Origin: Cohnella herbarum
GTDB lineage: Bacteria; Bacillota; Bacilli; Paenibacillales; Paenibacillaceae
Direction of reading: 5' to 3'
Assembly (NCBI RefSeq): GCF_012849095.1
Contig: NZ_CP051680.1
Span: 5,053,501-5,117,500, forward strand
Length of the DNA: 64,000 nucleotides
Program-made: the position numbers and the translations under genes
Shown here: piece by piece, positions 1 through 8,341 of the stretch
Numbering within the stretch: position 1 is the stretch's first letter
How the letters are laid out: each line of letters starts with the position of its first letter
The notes under the pieces: model-generated
What the model was told of the DNA's origin: nothing
The model's database searches: none
Seen by the model: only the letters and a program-made list of their open reading frames with translations

Positions 1-133
1 ACTGGGAGGATGGTTATTGCTGGTCGCGGATACGATCGGTCGCAACGTCGCGGATCCCACCGGCATTCCCGCCGGAATTATGGTTTCGTTAATCGGGGTT
101 CCGTATTTCGCGTATTTGCTACTGAGAAAATAG
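1..133 (+). CDS. Iron-siderophore ABC transporter permease, FecCD family (C-terminal end only)
   Basis: The frame is open from the window edge to a TAG at 131-133 and gives about 43 residues. The end reads PTGIPAGIMVSLIGVPYF followed by a short basic tail. This matches the last helices of FecCD/BtuC-type permeases, where a P-x-x-[IV]P-x-G-[IV] segment precedes the final membrane helix. Such proteins form the membrane channel of ferric-siderophore or cobalamin importers together with a lipoprotein and an ATPase. The rest of the gene lies left of the window, so the substrate cannot be judged. It converges on the hydrolase gene at 157-885 with a 23-bp gap and no obvious terminator. Confidence 0.8.
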   Translation, partial: LGGWLLLVADTIGRNVADPTGIPAGIMVSLIGVPYFAYLLLRK

Positions 134-156
134 CCGGTTCGGAAGCCCCGCGGCAT

Positions 157-885
157 CTATTTCAATTCCGAGAGAAACTCGAGCAGCATCCGACGCAATC
201 CAACCGGGTCGCCGAGCATCGGCAGATGTCCGGCGTTCAAGTTCGCGACTCGATTCGGGGCCAAGCGAAGGATCATCTTATCCTGAAGCGCCGGACTGAA
301 CGCTTTGTCCTTGTCCAGCTTCACGTACAGCTTCGGTACGTTCGGCAAAGAAGACTCTACCGGATCCGTGTATACGCGAACCGATTCCGGTACGAATCGC
401 CGCACGATCCGCGCGGAATCTTCCTCCGTAAGATCGTTGCACAATCCCGCGCGGATCGACTTCTCCGGCGGCTTCGTGCCCATTTTCTTCAGAATTAGGG
501 ACATCATCCACCTCTTGGGGAGCGGCAACGTCGAGAGAAAAGATCCCCCTGCCTTAGGAATGGCCGCCCCGACGGCGATGAACCCCGCCAATCGATCGGA
601 GAATTCGGAAGCCGCTTGCATAGCGACAACGCCTCCTAACGAGTGGGCCACGATAACGAATCTCTCGACCTCCCACTCGTTTACCTGCTTTCTCACGTGC
701 GTGGAATAATCCTCCAGCGTTAACTCCCGCCTTGTTTCGTACGGCTCCGACCTCATCGGAAAATCCGCCAGCAAATAGGGACATTCGAGCTCCTTCGCCG
801 TCCTCTCCCACACTTGGCGCTCTAATCCCGCTCCGTATATAAATAAAAATCCGATTTCTTTCGATGCCCGCTTCATTATTGTCAT
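157..885 (-). CDS. Alpha/beta hydrolase
   Basis: A 242-residue protein of the alpha/beta-hydrolase fold. The nucleophile elbow VAHSLGG puts the serine near residue 82, a KDKAFSP stretch can supply the acid, and NAGHLPML near the end gives the histidine. The size fits small esterases of the RsbQ/salicylate-esterase type; the substrate is unknown. I chose the ATG at 885 because CGGAGG lies 9 bases upstream. The ATG at 891 is too close to it and the longer ORF up to 1071 runs into the divergent gene. The gene is divergent from a WYL/YafY regulator, with a palindrome in the shared promoter region, so that regulator probably controls it. Confidence 0.85.
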   Translation of the reverse strand: MTIMKRASKEIGFLFIYGAGLERQVWERTAKELECPYLLADFPMRSEPYETRRELTLEDYSTHVRKQVNEWEVERFVIVAHSLGGVVAMQAASEFSDRLAGFIAVGAAIPKAGGSFLSTLPLPKRWMMSLILKKMGTKPPEKSIRAGLCNDLTEEDSARIVRRFVPESVRVYTDPVESSLPNVPKLYVKLDKDKAFSPALQDKMILRLAPNRVANLNAGHLPMLGDPVGLRRMLLEFLSELK

Positions 886-937
886 GATCATCAGCCTCCG
901 ATTTTGCGTTTCTCCTGCAAAATAAGAGTAACATTCA

Positions 938-960
938 AATAGGACAAATTTTGTCTTATT
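938..960. promoter_or_regulatory. Palindromic operator between hydrolase and YafY-type regulator
   Basis: The arms AATAGGACAAA and TTTGTCTTATT flank one central T and match at 10 of 11 positions. The site is centred in the 117-bp region between the divergent starts at 885 and 1003. It is therefore a likely operator for the regulator next to it. The palindrome is read directly; the binding is inference. Confidence 0.6.
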
Positions 961-1002
961 ATCGTGATACACTAGAAAAAAAGCCAAAGGAGCGCGCAAC
1001 GA

Positions 1003-1944
1003 ATGCAGAAGTCCCAAAGGCTCATTCAGATGATGATGCTTATTAACGCCAAGAAGGCATTCACCGTTCAAGAGCTCGCGGATGAATTCGGTTTGTCGAC
1101 CCGCACGGTGACCCGCGACTTGCAGGAGCTAAGCGAGCTCGGCGTGCCCGTCTATTCCGTTCAGGGCAGGGGAGGCGGCTATCGTCTGCTTCAGGAACGA
1201 TTGCTCCCTCCGATCGCGTTTACGGAAAGCGAAGCCGTCGCCTTGTTCATCGCCGGCCAGTCGCTACAGTACCTAGGATCGGTCCCCTTCGAAGAAGGTA
1301 CCGTCTCCGCGCTTCATAAGTTCTATCATTATTTGCCGGCCGATACGAAGAAGCAGATCGATCGGTTAAAAGACAGAGTAGCCGTCTGGAGCCCGCACCG
1401 GAAGATGTCGCCGGATTGTCTTAAAGTGCTGATGCAAGCCGTTATGACTCGCAGCGCGGTTACGATCGAATACGATTCCCGCCGCGGAACGGAACCGAGG
1501 GACATCCAGCCGGTCGGCCTCTATTCCAGCAACGGGTATTGGTATTGCCCCGCTTATTGTTTGCAACGGGAGGAATACCGCCTCTTCCGCGCGGATCGAA
1601 TCCGCTCCGCCGGCTTGAACCCGTCCATTCCTTTCCGGGACGAAGTCGACCGGAGAACGTTGCGGAACCCGCCGGACAACACCGGGGCCGAGACCCTCTC
1701 CTTCACGATCGAATTAACGCCGAACGGCGTACGATCGCTTCGATCCGATCAATGGTTCGGAAAGTCGATTAATCGGCGCGAAGACGGTAGCGGGACGGCC
1801 ACGATTCGCATTGCGGCCGAGAATCTCGCCTTCTACGCGGATCTCGCATGGGGATTAGGAGCCGATGCCCGAATTACCGAGCCGACGGAGGCTATCGAGT
1901 ATACTAAGCGCAAGATCGATGCCATGAAGTCGCTTTACGTTTGA
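1003..1944 (+). CDS. YafY-type transcriptional regulator (HTH_11 + WYL domain)
   Basis: 313 residues. An N-terminal winged helix (about residues 5-60, with VQELADEFGLSTRTVTRDLQ as recognition region) is followed by a WYL domain (about 140-220; NGYWYCPAYCLQREEYRLFR contains the ligand-binding core) and a C-terminal extension ending ITEPTEAIEYTKRKIDAM. This is the standard architecture and length of YafY-family regulators, which often act on a neighbouring operon in response to nucleic acid or small ligands. The divergent hydrolase and the palindrome at 938-960 make local regulation likely. A purine-rich GGAGCG stretch precedes the ATG. Confidence 0.9.
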   Translation: MQKSQRLIQMMMLINAKKAFTVQELADEFGLSTRTVTRDLQELSELGVPVYSVQGRGGGYRLLQERLLPPIAFTESEAVALFIAGQSLQYLGSVPFEEGTVSALHKFYHYLPADTKKQIDRLKDRVAVWSPHRKMSPDCLKVLMQAVMTRSAVTIEYDSRRGTEPRDIQPVGLYSSNGYWYCPAYCLQREEYRLFRADRIRSAGLNPSIPFRDEVDRRTLRNPPDNTGAETLSFTIELTPNGVRSLRSDQWFGKSINRREDGSGTATIRIAAENLAFYADLAWGLGADARITEPTEAIEYTKRKIDAMKSLYV

Positions 1945-1954
1945 GCCGTCCGAT

Positions 1955-3043
1955 TTATTTTAGCGTAATCCGATGCTCGGTACCGCTCTTTGCCTCGTAA
2001 ATCAGCTTGCGGTTCCGGTTGAACAAGCAACGAAATACGTGGATGGCCACCGCAAGGTCCAACACGAACAAAATCAATGTAAACAGCATCATGAAAAGCC
2101 CGGGATAAGAATTCGTGCCGGCCAGCACGTAAGCGACATGGACTCCTCCGGCTACAAGATAGAGAAGCCCGTAACGAATCACGAGCTCGCTTAGACGGAT
2201 TCGCTCCCCCGTCCCCTTAAGACGAATCCGCACCAGCCATTTTCCGAAGGTAAAACCGTTCGTCAGATAAGGAATCAGTATGAAGTACACCGCAATACTC
2301 CAGAGATATGGATACGGACAACGCAGGATGGACAGCACGACGATAACAGGCAATAAAATCACCCAATCGAATAAGAAAGCTAGCGCCCTTCGGGTATAAG
2401 AGACGCGTTTCTTCGATAGATCCACGCTCTCGTCCAGGTTGTCGATTCTAGGCAGCAAGGAAGAAAGCCACTCCGCCAAGATATAGCCAAGCATCCCTCC
2501 CGCCGTGTTCGTCATCAAGTCGTCTACGTCGAAGAGCCTGTACGGATAATCGAAAATGCCATAGATCGCGGTGACTTGGGTGATCTCGAAGAACAGCGAA
2601 AGCCCGAGGGAGTAGATCAAGCATTTGAACCAGCGGGCACGGAAGTAATAGCGCAAGAACATGCCGAACGGAACCATGAGGATTACGTTAAAGACGACTT
2701 GAAGAAATGCTTGCTCGCTTAACAGGCGGGAGTAGGTGGAAGGGTGCTCTAAGCTGACCCCCGACTCCTTGGCGATGTCCAGCACGAAATGGAACGGAAT
2801 CCACTGCGTGTAGACTCCCGTCGCGGGAGGCGCGTTGTGAATCGTATCGGGCAAAGGCAGAATGATCAAAAACAAGGCATTCATTAAATACAGAAGAAAC
2901 AGATAGAGGAACAACCCGCGAATTTTGTTCACGTACCCGTAACGGCGGTATTGCACGATTAAGAACGGCAGCGTGAATAGCGCTGCGGTAATCGGAAACG
3001 TATAGAAGGCATAAGAAATCGGAAACAAGTAGAACTCAAGCAT
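1955..3043 (-). CDS. VanZ-like / RDD domain membrane protein
   Basis: About 362 residues with many hydrophobic segments. The N-terminal half is VanZ-like (LNALFLIILPLPDT, NVILMVPFGMFLRYYFRARW, FEITQVTAIYGIFDYPYRLF and the DVDDLMTNTAGGMLGY motif). The C-terminal half (about 215-350) is an RDD domain (YTRRALAFLFDWVILLPVIV and NGFTFGKWLVRIRL). VanZ-like proteins are linked to low-level teicoplanin resistance or cell-wall processes; RDD proteins are membrane proteins of mixed function. The fused form is common in Bacillota. ATG at 3043 is preferred over the GTG at 3055 because GGCAGGTG sits about 9 bases upstream. It ends 10 bp from the stop of the YafY gene, convergent. Confidence 0.85.
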   Translation of the reverse strand: MLEFYLFPISYAFYTFPITAALFTLPFLIVQYRRYGYVNKIRGLFLYLFLLYLMNALFLIILPLPDTIHNAPPATGVYTQWIPFHFVLDIAKESGVSLEHPSTYSRLLSEQAFLQVVFNVILMVPFGMFLRYYFRARWFKCLIYSLGLSLFFEITQVTAIYGIFDYPYRLFDVDDLMTNTAGGMLGYILAEWLSSLLPRIDNLDESVDLSKKRVSYTRRALAFLFDWVILLPVIVVLSILRCPYPYLWSIAVYFILIPYLTNGFTFGKWLVRIRLKGTGERIRLSELVIRYGLLYLVAGGVHVAYVLAGTNSYPGLFMMLFTLILFVLDLAVAIHVFRCLFNRNRKLIYEAKSGTEHRITLK

Positions 3044-3208
3044 AGGTATGGGCACCTGCCATTGGTCAAGTGGGATTTTCTTCTTTATTAACCAATCCCT
3101 TAAGGTTAGAATTTAGCTTATTCCATACGATTTCGATTGTAAAGGCACTCGAAGGGAGCGGCTAGCATTCTTAAAGATAAAGGTTATGCATGGAGAATAC
3201 TCGGCTAC

Positions 3209-4492
3209 TTGTGGATTTTGGGATTCGTCGCGGCCATCGGCCGTTTCGTCATATCGTTCTACCAGCAAGAAATAACGGAAGCGTTAACGGTCAATCGCAC
3301 GTTCATTAGCATGACTTGGTCTTTCAATATTGCCATAGCGGCGATTTGTTCTCCGATAGGCGGTTGGTTGACGGACAAGTACGGGCCTAAGAAAGTAATG
3401 GTCATGAATGCCGTCTTCGGCGTGTTGTCCATGCTTACGGTCATTACGGTCGATAATGCGTTCGGGTTCTTCATCGGCCTCGGCTTGTTGTCCGGGTTAT
3501 CCGGTATCGGCGCAACGACGGGATACGTCCTCGTAACCCGCTGGTTTTCCCGCCATCGCGCGAAAGCGCTCATGATCCTCACAAGCGCAAGTTCCCTCGG
3601 GCTAGCCATCTTGACGCCGGTCTTCGTTAGCAACCGAGATTGGCTCGATTGGATGACCGCGTTCACGGTCACCTTCTGGATCGGAATCGTGTCGATTCCG
3701 CTTACGATTCTCATCATTAAAGATCGGCATGAGGAGACGAATGCGGATAGTGTGGGGAGTACTGGGAACTCGAGGAACTCGGAGGGCGCGGATTGGGCGG
3801 ACGACTCGGATAGGATGGACAGCACTAACAGCTCGGAAAGCACGGATAGGGCGGAAATCGCAACGGTAACCGAGCGTCCCTCCTCGAAATGGAACCTATC
3901 TATTTATAAAGAAATGATCGGAAATCGAACGGTTTTATTCGTTATTTTCGCCTTGTTTACTTGCGGCTTTAGCATGGGCACCGTAGAGATGCATCTCATG
4001 GCTATTCATCAGCATGCTCACGTCGAACCTGTCATGTTCGCTTCCTCCCTAAGCTTACTTGGCTTATTGGAACTAACCGGGGGATTGCTGTTCGCGTTCA
4101 TGCTGGATCGCATATCGAGAACGTTGGCCTTGTCCTTCCTCTACTTGTTCCGAGTTATCGCGTTTACTGCCTTGTTCCTCCATTTCGACTTGTCTCCGAT
4201 TTTATTCTCCGTCATCTTCGGAGCCAGTTATTTGGGAGCCGTTCCCGGAGGCATGCTCGTCGCGGGAGAGAAACTCGGGGAGCGTTCCATAGGCCTGCAA
4301 GTCGGAACATTGCTCATATTCCACCAAGCGGGTGCCGTGCTCGGATCCTTGTCCGGCGGGTTTTTCTTCGACCTGACGAACAGTTACCAATGGCTTATCG
4401 GACTCAATCTGTTATTCAGCGCCGTATCCGCCATCGGATATTATATGATCCATTCCTCGGCGCGTCGTAGAGTAGCATCGCTCCCTATTTAA
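3209..4492 (+). CDS. MFS transporter (oxalate/formate-antiporter-like, OFA type)
   Basis: About 427 residues with 12 predicted membrane segments in two halves joined by a loop unusually rich in Ser, Asn, Asp and Gly (3739-3870; repeated STGNSRNSEG-like and STNSSESTD-like stretches). The loop after helix 2, GGWLTDKYGPKKVMVMN, is the MFS signature. The start is uncertain. The TTG at 3209 has no ribosome binding site and cuts close to helix 1. The frame stays open to 3143, and an ATT at 3167 lies 8 bases behind AGGGAG and would add LKDKGYAWRILGYL-like residues. The substrate is unknown; the fold resembles OFA or monocarboxylate transporters. Confidence 0.85.
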   Translation: MWILGFVAAIGRFVISFYQQEITEALTVNRTFISMTWSFNIAIAAICSPIGGWLTDKYGPKKVMVMNAVFGVLSMLTVITVDNAFGFFIGLGLLSGLSGIGATTGYVLVTRWFSRHRAKALMILTSASSLGLAILTPVFVSNRDWLDWMTAFTVTFWIGIVSIPLTILIIKDRHEETNADSVGSTGNSRNSEGADWADDSDRMDSTNSSESTDRAEIATVTERPSSKWNLSIYKEMIGNRTVLFVIFALFTCGFSMGTVEMHLMAIHQHAHVEPVMFASSLSLLGLLELTGGLLFAFMLDRISRTLALSFLYLFRVIAFTALFLHFDLSPILFSVIFGASYLGAVPGGMLVAGEKLGERSIGLQVGTLLIFHQAGAVLGSLSGGFFFDLTNSYQWLIGLNLLFSAVSAIGYYMIHSSARRRVASLPI

Positions 4493-4630
4493 GGAATTGA
4501 GGCTTCCGGTGCATGCACTTAGACAGATTTTCCGCCTATCTACCACCCAATCGAGCTCTGGCACATAAGAAGTTAGGCAATCTCCACCCTCTGCATTTTA
4601 CGTTACTCGGCCTTTAAGGAGGAACTCCAA

Positions 4631-5212
4631 ATGGAACAGGCCTGGGCATCCGTCTACGCTGCTCTGCGGCAGCTTTCACCCATCCCGCTCGAAGAATGGA
4701 ACGCGTTCAAAGCTTCAGCCGCCTATAGATCCATTGCGAAGCATGCCCACTTCGTCAGGGAAGGGGAGCCAACGGACTCCATCGCGGTCTGCGTCAGCGG
4801 ATTGTTTCGCTTGTACTATACGACCCCCGATGGGAGCGAGTATAACAAAAGCTTCTGCGCCGGGAGCGATTTTCTCGCATCCTATAGCGCCTTGCTATTG
4901 AATACCCCTTCCTTCTTCTCCGTCCAAGCTTTAATGGATAGCGAGCTTGTCGTCATCCGGTTCGCGGACTTCCAAGCTTTGTACGCGCGGAACGTATGCT
5001 GGGAGCGATTGGGGCGAATTCTGATCGAACGCTTATTCGTGAAGAAGGAGACTCGGGAACGCGAGCTGCTCATGCTGTCCGCTGAAAAAAGATACCTGTT
5101 GTTTATCGAGAAGTACGGGCATCACGCGAAAAATATTCCTCAATATCATATTGCCTCCTACCTGGGAATTACGCCTGTCGCTTTAAGCCGAATCCGCGGA
5201 AAATTAACCTAG
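4631..5212 (+). CDS. Crp/Fnr-family transcriptional regulator
   Basis: 193 residues. A cyclic-nucleotide-binding-like beta barrel (about residues 25-120; FVREGEPTDSIAVCVSGLFR and GSDFLASYSALLL) is followed by a helical linker and a short C-terminal helix-turn-helix (QYHIASYLGITPVALSRIRG). This arrangement matches short Crp-like regulators related to YeiL or the cNMP-binding ArcR group. The usual cAMP-contact Arg/Ser pair is not evident, so the ligand is unknown. AAGGAGG lies about 8 bases before the ATG. The SDR gene starts 58 bp downstream on the same strand and may be a target or an operon partner. Confidence 0.85.
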   Translation: MEQAWASVYAALRQLSPIPLEEWNAFKASAAYRSIAKHAHFVREGEPTDSIAVCVSGLFRLYYTTPDGSEYNKSFCAGSDFLASYSALLLNTPSFFSVQALMDSELVVIRFADFQALYARNVCWERLGRILIERLFVKKETRERELLMLSAEKRYLLFIEKYGHHAKNIPQYHIASYLGITPVALSRIRGKLT

Positions 5213-5270
5213 GTTAATGATCGGCTCCCCCTACCTGATCTATATTGAACTTTAGGAAGGGGATGTTCAG

Positions 5271-6005
5271 ATGAAACTTTCAGGTCAAACCGTACTCATC
5301 ACGGGCGGAGCTTCGGGAATTGGATTAGCTTTAACGGAACGATTCGTTCAGAACGGCAATCGGGTCATTGTCATCGGTAGAAATGCAGATAAATTGGAAC
5401 GGTTGAAGATCGAATATCCCAGCCTTACGGTCTATCGTTGCGATCTGGCGGTAAGAGATCAATTCGAAGATCTGATTCAAAGGATATGCGACGAACACCC
5501 CGATCTTAACGTCATCATTAACAACGCGGGGATTCAGCACAACTACTCCTTTATCGATCCTCCTAGTTCTTCCAATCGCATAGCGGAGGAAATTACCGTG
5601 AATTTAACTTCGCCGATCGAGCTCCTCTCGCGATTGATCCCTCTGCTCATGTCCCATAAAGAAGCCGCTATCGTAAACGTATCTTCCGGCTTGGGTCTCG
5701 TACCGAAAAAATCGGCTCCCGTCTATTGCGCGACGAAAGCCGGTCTGCATATTTTCACGAAAGCGCTGCGGTATCAGTTGGAAAATACGAACATCAAGGT
5801 GTTCGAGATCATCCCTCCAATCGTCGATACGGATATGACGAGAGGCAGAGGTCAGAACAAGATTTCACCCGATCAGTTAGTCGTTCAGTTCCTCGCTCAT
5901 TATCGACGCAATCGATTGGTCGTTCCCATCGGCAAAGTTAAGCTGCTCCTCCTCATCCAACGATGGTGGCCGACGCTTGCGGATAAAATTTTGAAAAACA
6001 GCTGA
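5271..6005 (+). CDS. SDR family oxidoreductase (DltE-like)
   Basis: 244 residues. The Rossmann start LITGGASGIG carries the TGxxxGxG cofactor motif. NNAG occurs near residue 84, the catalytic Ser is in NVSSGLGLVP and the YxxxK pair is in PVYCATKAGLHIF. These are the marks of a classical short-chain dehydrogenase. The sequence style (IPPIVDTDMTRGRGQNKISP) resembles the DltE/YdfG-type branch, whose substrates are poorly known. AGGAAGGGG lies about 8 bases before the ATG. It follows the Crp-like gene and converges on the nucleotidyltransferase gene with a 30-bp gap. Confidence 0.9.
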   Translation: MKLSGQTVLITGGASGIGLALTERFVQNGNRVIVIGRNADKLERLKIEYPSLTVYRCDLAVRDQFEDLIQRICDEHPDLNVIINNAGIQHNYSFIDPPSSSNRIAEEITVNLTSPIELLSRLIPLLMSHKEAAIVNVSSGLGLVPKKSAPVYCATKAGLHIFTKALRYQLENTNIKVFEIIPPIVDTDMTRGRGQNKISPDQLVVQFLAHYRRNRLVVPIGKVKLLLLIQRWWPTLADKILKNS

Positions 6006-6035
6006 CTCGACCCGAGCCGATGTCGCCCGGTTCAA

Positions 6036-6809
6036 CTACCCGCATCGGGCGGCCAACCGGCGAATTTCGCCGCATAACCTAGAATTGACCGGATACACTT
6101 CTTCCAAGTAGTTCAGAAGACAGATGGCCGATTCCGGAACGCGGTCGTAGCCTTGGATCATGCTTCCGATGATTTGCGCAAAGCGTGGAAATCTAATCTC
6201 CATCCGTCGCTCGTTGCCGAACGGATCGGGGAAATAATCCACCTCCGACTCCAGAAGATGTAATACGGACAGTATGCTGTCCACTGCATAACCTTGTACA
6301 AAGCGCACCGCGGACAACTTCTCCCCGCGAAGATAACGGCCAAGCCCTACGTATAGGTTGGTTAGCGCTTCATTCAGGGGATGGTCTAATGCCGCTTTTC
6401 TCAAAACAGGCGTTTGCCCGTCCGGATTCACGCGTTCCATACTCCGATACGAGGAATTGCTCCAGACGACTCTTCCCCCAGCGTAGGCAATGTTCGCCAT
6501 TTCATCCTCCTCGAATACGGCAAATTCGCCGTAAACGGCGTCTTCGAATAATATTTTGTGCCCGACGTCCGCGTTTCTGAATTGATAAGCCAGCGGGTAA
6601 ACCTCCTCTAGCCAATCGAGCCGTTCGATGAATCTACTCTTGAACCCCTTGCCTACGATAACGTAGAAATCCAAATCGGAATACTCGTCCAACCGCTCCG
6701 TCTCGACTCCAACCGAACCTAATCCTAACAATAAGAGCGCTCCGTCTTTCGTTTCCAGAGACTTACCAATTTCGTCGAGCCGTTGGAGCAGATGAGCTCT
6801 CGGGTCCAT
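6036..6809 (-). CDS. Nucleotidyltransferase-fold protein (ANT-like)
   Basis: About 257 residues. The N-terminal third carries a Pol-beta-type nucleotidyltransferase motif: GLGSVGVETERLDEYSDLDF has the G-S start and the D-x-D pair (SDLDF). The rest is helical, as in aminoglycoside adenylyltransferases of the ANT(6)/AadE type. Resistance function cannot be claimed because many chromosomal relatives are uncharacterised. ATG at 6809 is chosen for AGGAGGA 8 bases upstream; an upstream ATG at 6839 lies in the terminator region. Confidence 0.75.
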   Translation of the reverse strand: MDPRAHLLQRLDEIGKSLETKDGALLLLGLGSVGVETERLDEYSDLDFYVIVGKGFKSRFIERLDWLEEVYPLAYQFRNADVGHKILFEDAVYGEFAVFEEDEMANIAYAGGRVVWSNSSYRSMERVNPDGQTPVLRKAALDHPLNEALTNLYVGLGRYLRGEKLSAVRFVQGYAVDSILSVLHLLESEVDYFPDPFGNERRMEIRFPRFAQIIGSMIQGYDRVPESAICLLNYLEEVYPVNSRLCGEIRRLAARCG

Positions 6810-6836
6810 ATAAATCCTCCTCTTGTTCCGGGAATG

Positions 6837-6878
6837 CAAAAAAGGGTTCCACCACGCGTCTCTGCGAGGTTGAACCCT
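6837..6878 (-). terminator. Rho-independent terminator of the Rpn-type gene
   Basis: The arms AGGGTTC (6843-6849) and GAACCCT (6872-6878), extended by ACC/GGT across one mismatch, form a hairpin. Read on the minus strand it is followed by a run of T (6837-6842 are A on the plus strand). It lies downstream of the minus-strand gene ending at 6960. Confidence 0.75.
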
Positions 6879-6959
6879 AAGGTTACATTGCCTTTATATT
6901 ATTCATAATCCGAAAATATCATCGCTTTGGCTTGCCGTCAACCCCCTTGGATCAGGGCA

Positions 6960-7859
6960 TTAGTGAGAGCTTTGCAGCTTCTCGATCTCCGGCTCGGGCA
7001 ACCCGGTCACTTTGGTGATCAGCTCGAGGGGCAAGCCTTCTTGCAGCATTCTGAATACGACATTCTCGAGTTGCTTCTTCTTCCCCTCGATCTCGCCTTG
7101 AATCTTGCCTTCGATCTTGCCTTCGATCAGACCCTTCTGAAAGCCTTTCTTCTCGTGCGAAGTTAGCCATTCCATAAGAGTTCCCTCCTCCTGCGGATAC
7201 TGTTTAATAAACTCGGAATACGCCAAGTTCTCCTCGGATGCGCTTAATTGCATGTAAGATTCGAAAAACACCGTCAATAATCTCATTCTAGCAGGGTCAA
7301 ATTTCAAATCAAGCATAATCCGTAAAAAACTGCCGTAAAGCTCGGTCCGATCTCTTTTATCGTATCCCATACTGCTTAACAATGCAGCGGCAACAGGATT
7401 GTTCGTTTGTACGTATTTTCGCCAATCCTGATGTTTCAACTGCAATGAAAAATATCGAAACTTCAATACATCGAGAAACGAAAACTCCCAAGAGAACGTA
7501 TCCGGTTCCCGCTTCTTACGTTCGTGGCTGAAGATGGCGATCGGCACGATTCTCCTACGGTACTTCTCATACAATCGACTGGCATAAATAAACATTCGTT
7601 CGGCAAATTCCCGCTCATAGTATGATTGCGGCTCAAAGTGGATCAGGATTAACGCATCCTCCCCCTTAAGCTTAGTTTCTACGAGCAGATCGACTCGCCC
7701 TCTTTGGCCGCCCGTTAAATCCGTGAAGATCTCCTCCGATAAAAATTTGACATGGGTAAAGTCGATCGCCACTGCAGCTTCCGGAAAGAACAGCTCTACG
7801 AATTCTTGAAAAAAAGTTTGCAGCAGCACCTTATACAGCCGATCATGATCGATGTCCAT
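6960..7859 (-). CDS. Rpn family recombination-promoting nuclease / PD-(D/E)XK transposase-like protein
   Basis: About 299 residues. The N-terminal half has a PD-(D/E)XK nuclease-like core: RVDLLVETKLKG supplies the acidic residue and LILIHFEPQ the E-x-Q/K position. This is typical of the Rpn/YhgA-like family (PF04754 type). In E. coli these proteins promote RecA-independent recombination and some act in phage defence. The C-terminal part (about 245-270) contains short repeats of I-E-G-K and then a helical tail. In this family such low-complexity repeats vary in copy number. ATG at 7859 follows GGAGGAGAGGGGAGG; the longer ORF lacks a site. Confidence 0.85.
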   Translation of the reverse strand: MDIDHDRLYKVLLQTFFQEFVELFFPEAAVAIDFTHVKFLSEEIFTDLTGGQRGRVDLLVETKLKGEDALILIHFEPQSYYEREFAERMFIYASRLYEKYRRRIVPIAIFSHERKKREPDTFSWEFSFLDVLKFRYFSLQLKHQDWRKYVQTNNPVAAALLSSMGYDKRDRTELYGSFLRIMLDLKFDPARMRLLTVFFESYMQLSASEENLAYSEFIKQYPQEEGTLMEWLTSHEKKGFQKGLIEGKIEGKIQGEIEGKKKQLENVVFRMLQEGLPLELITKVTGLPEPEIEKLQSSH

Positions 7860-7889
7860 AGCTCGCCTCCCCTCTCCTCCACCGCGCCA

Positions 7890-7937
7890 CAAAACAAAAC
7901 GCCGCCCGTTAGCTCCTTATTAGGAGTACGAGCGGCG
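7890..7937 (-). terminator. Rho-independent terminator, minus strand
   Basis: An imperfect hairpin at 7900-7937 (arms CGCCGCCCGTTAGCTCCT and AGGAGTACGAGCGGCG, loop about TATT) is followed on the minus strand by TTTTGTTTTG. It lies just past the exporter remnant that ends at 8010 and probably served the former full gene. Confidence 0.7.
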
Positions 7938-8009
7938 TGTGCTTCACGTCCGGCGGATATGAGTTAACCTCAGTATACCATTCGAGGGTTACCTTGGGTA
8001 TGCAATTTT

Positions 8010-8165
8010 TTAATGCGCTGCCGCGTAAGCTTCCATCTCCGCCTTCGAGTCATGCTTCTCATTACTCATCAGGCAAGCGGCGACTATGGCAAGAACCGCG
8101 GGGATAAGGCCCCACACGAACGTATCCGAGATGGAGGAAGATATCCCAGTGATTTCTGAGTCCAT
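8010..8165 (-). pseudogene. C-terminal remnant of an MFS drug exporter
   Basis: About 50 residues read SISDTFVWGLIPAVLAIVAA followed by CLMSNEKHDSKAEMEAYAAAH-like residues and TAA. This is the pattern of the last helix and tail of EmrB/QacA-type (DHA2) exporters: I-S-D-T-F, one hydrophobic helix, then a charged tail. Nothing of the other 13 helices is present. Upstream sequence up to 8282 is open but does not look like transporter. A terminator lies downstream (7890-7937) and a palindrome at the broken end (8172-8207). It is most likely the leftover of a deleted gene. Confidence 0.6.
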
Positions 8166-8171
8166 CATAAG

Positions 8172-8207
8172 CAAAGAACACTGATAACTCTGTGTCAGTG
8201 TTCTTTG
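8172..8207. repeat. Perfect 13-bp inverted repeat
   Basis: CAAAGAACACTGA (8172-8184) and TCAGTGTTCTTTG (8195-8207) are exact reverse complements around a 10-base loop. No T-run follows on either strand, so it does not look like a terminator. It sits at the truncated end of the exporter remnant. Confidence 0.7.
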
Positions 8208-8299
8208 ACCGAAGGATAGAAAATCATATTTTTGCGACTTCATCGACGCCCGGCTATGGTATATTATTGGATGTATCGTCATCCATCAATTCAAGGGCA

Positions 8300-8341
8300 A
8301 TGAATTTCTGGCCAAGTCAGAGACAACCCCGCTACTCGTAG
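8300..8341 (+). CDS. Possible 13-codon leader peptide ahead of AAC(3)
   Basis: ATG at 8300 opens a reading frame of 13 codons (MNFWPSQRQPRYS) that ends with TAG at 8339-8341, inside the right arm of the terminator at 8321-8352. A GGG stands only 2 bases upstream, so initiation would be weak. A ribosome translating or stalling here would cover the left arm of the hairpin, as in leader-peptide attenuators of antibiotic resistance genes. No homology supports it. Confidence 0.25.
   Translation: MNFWPSQRQPRYS

Noticed and set aside
6960..7859. The Rpn-type protein as part of an insertion sequence
   Set aside because: No terminal inverted repeats or target duplication were found around the gene, and it has its own terminator. 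It is better seen as a stand-alone family member.
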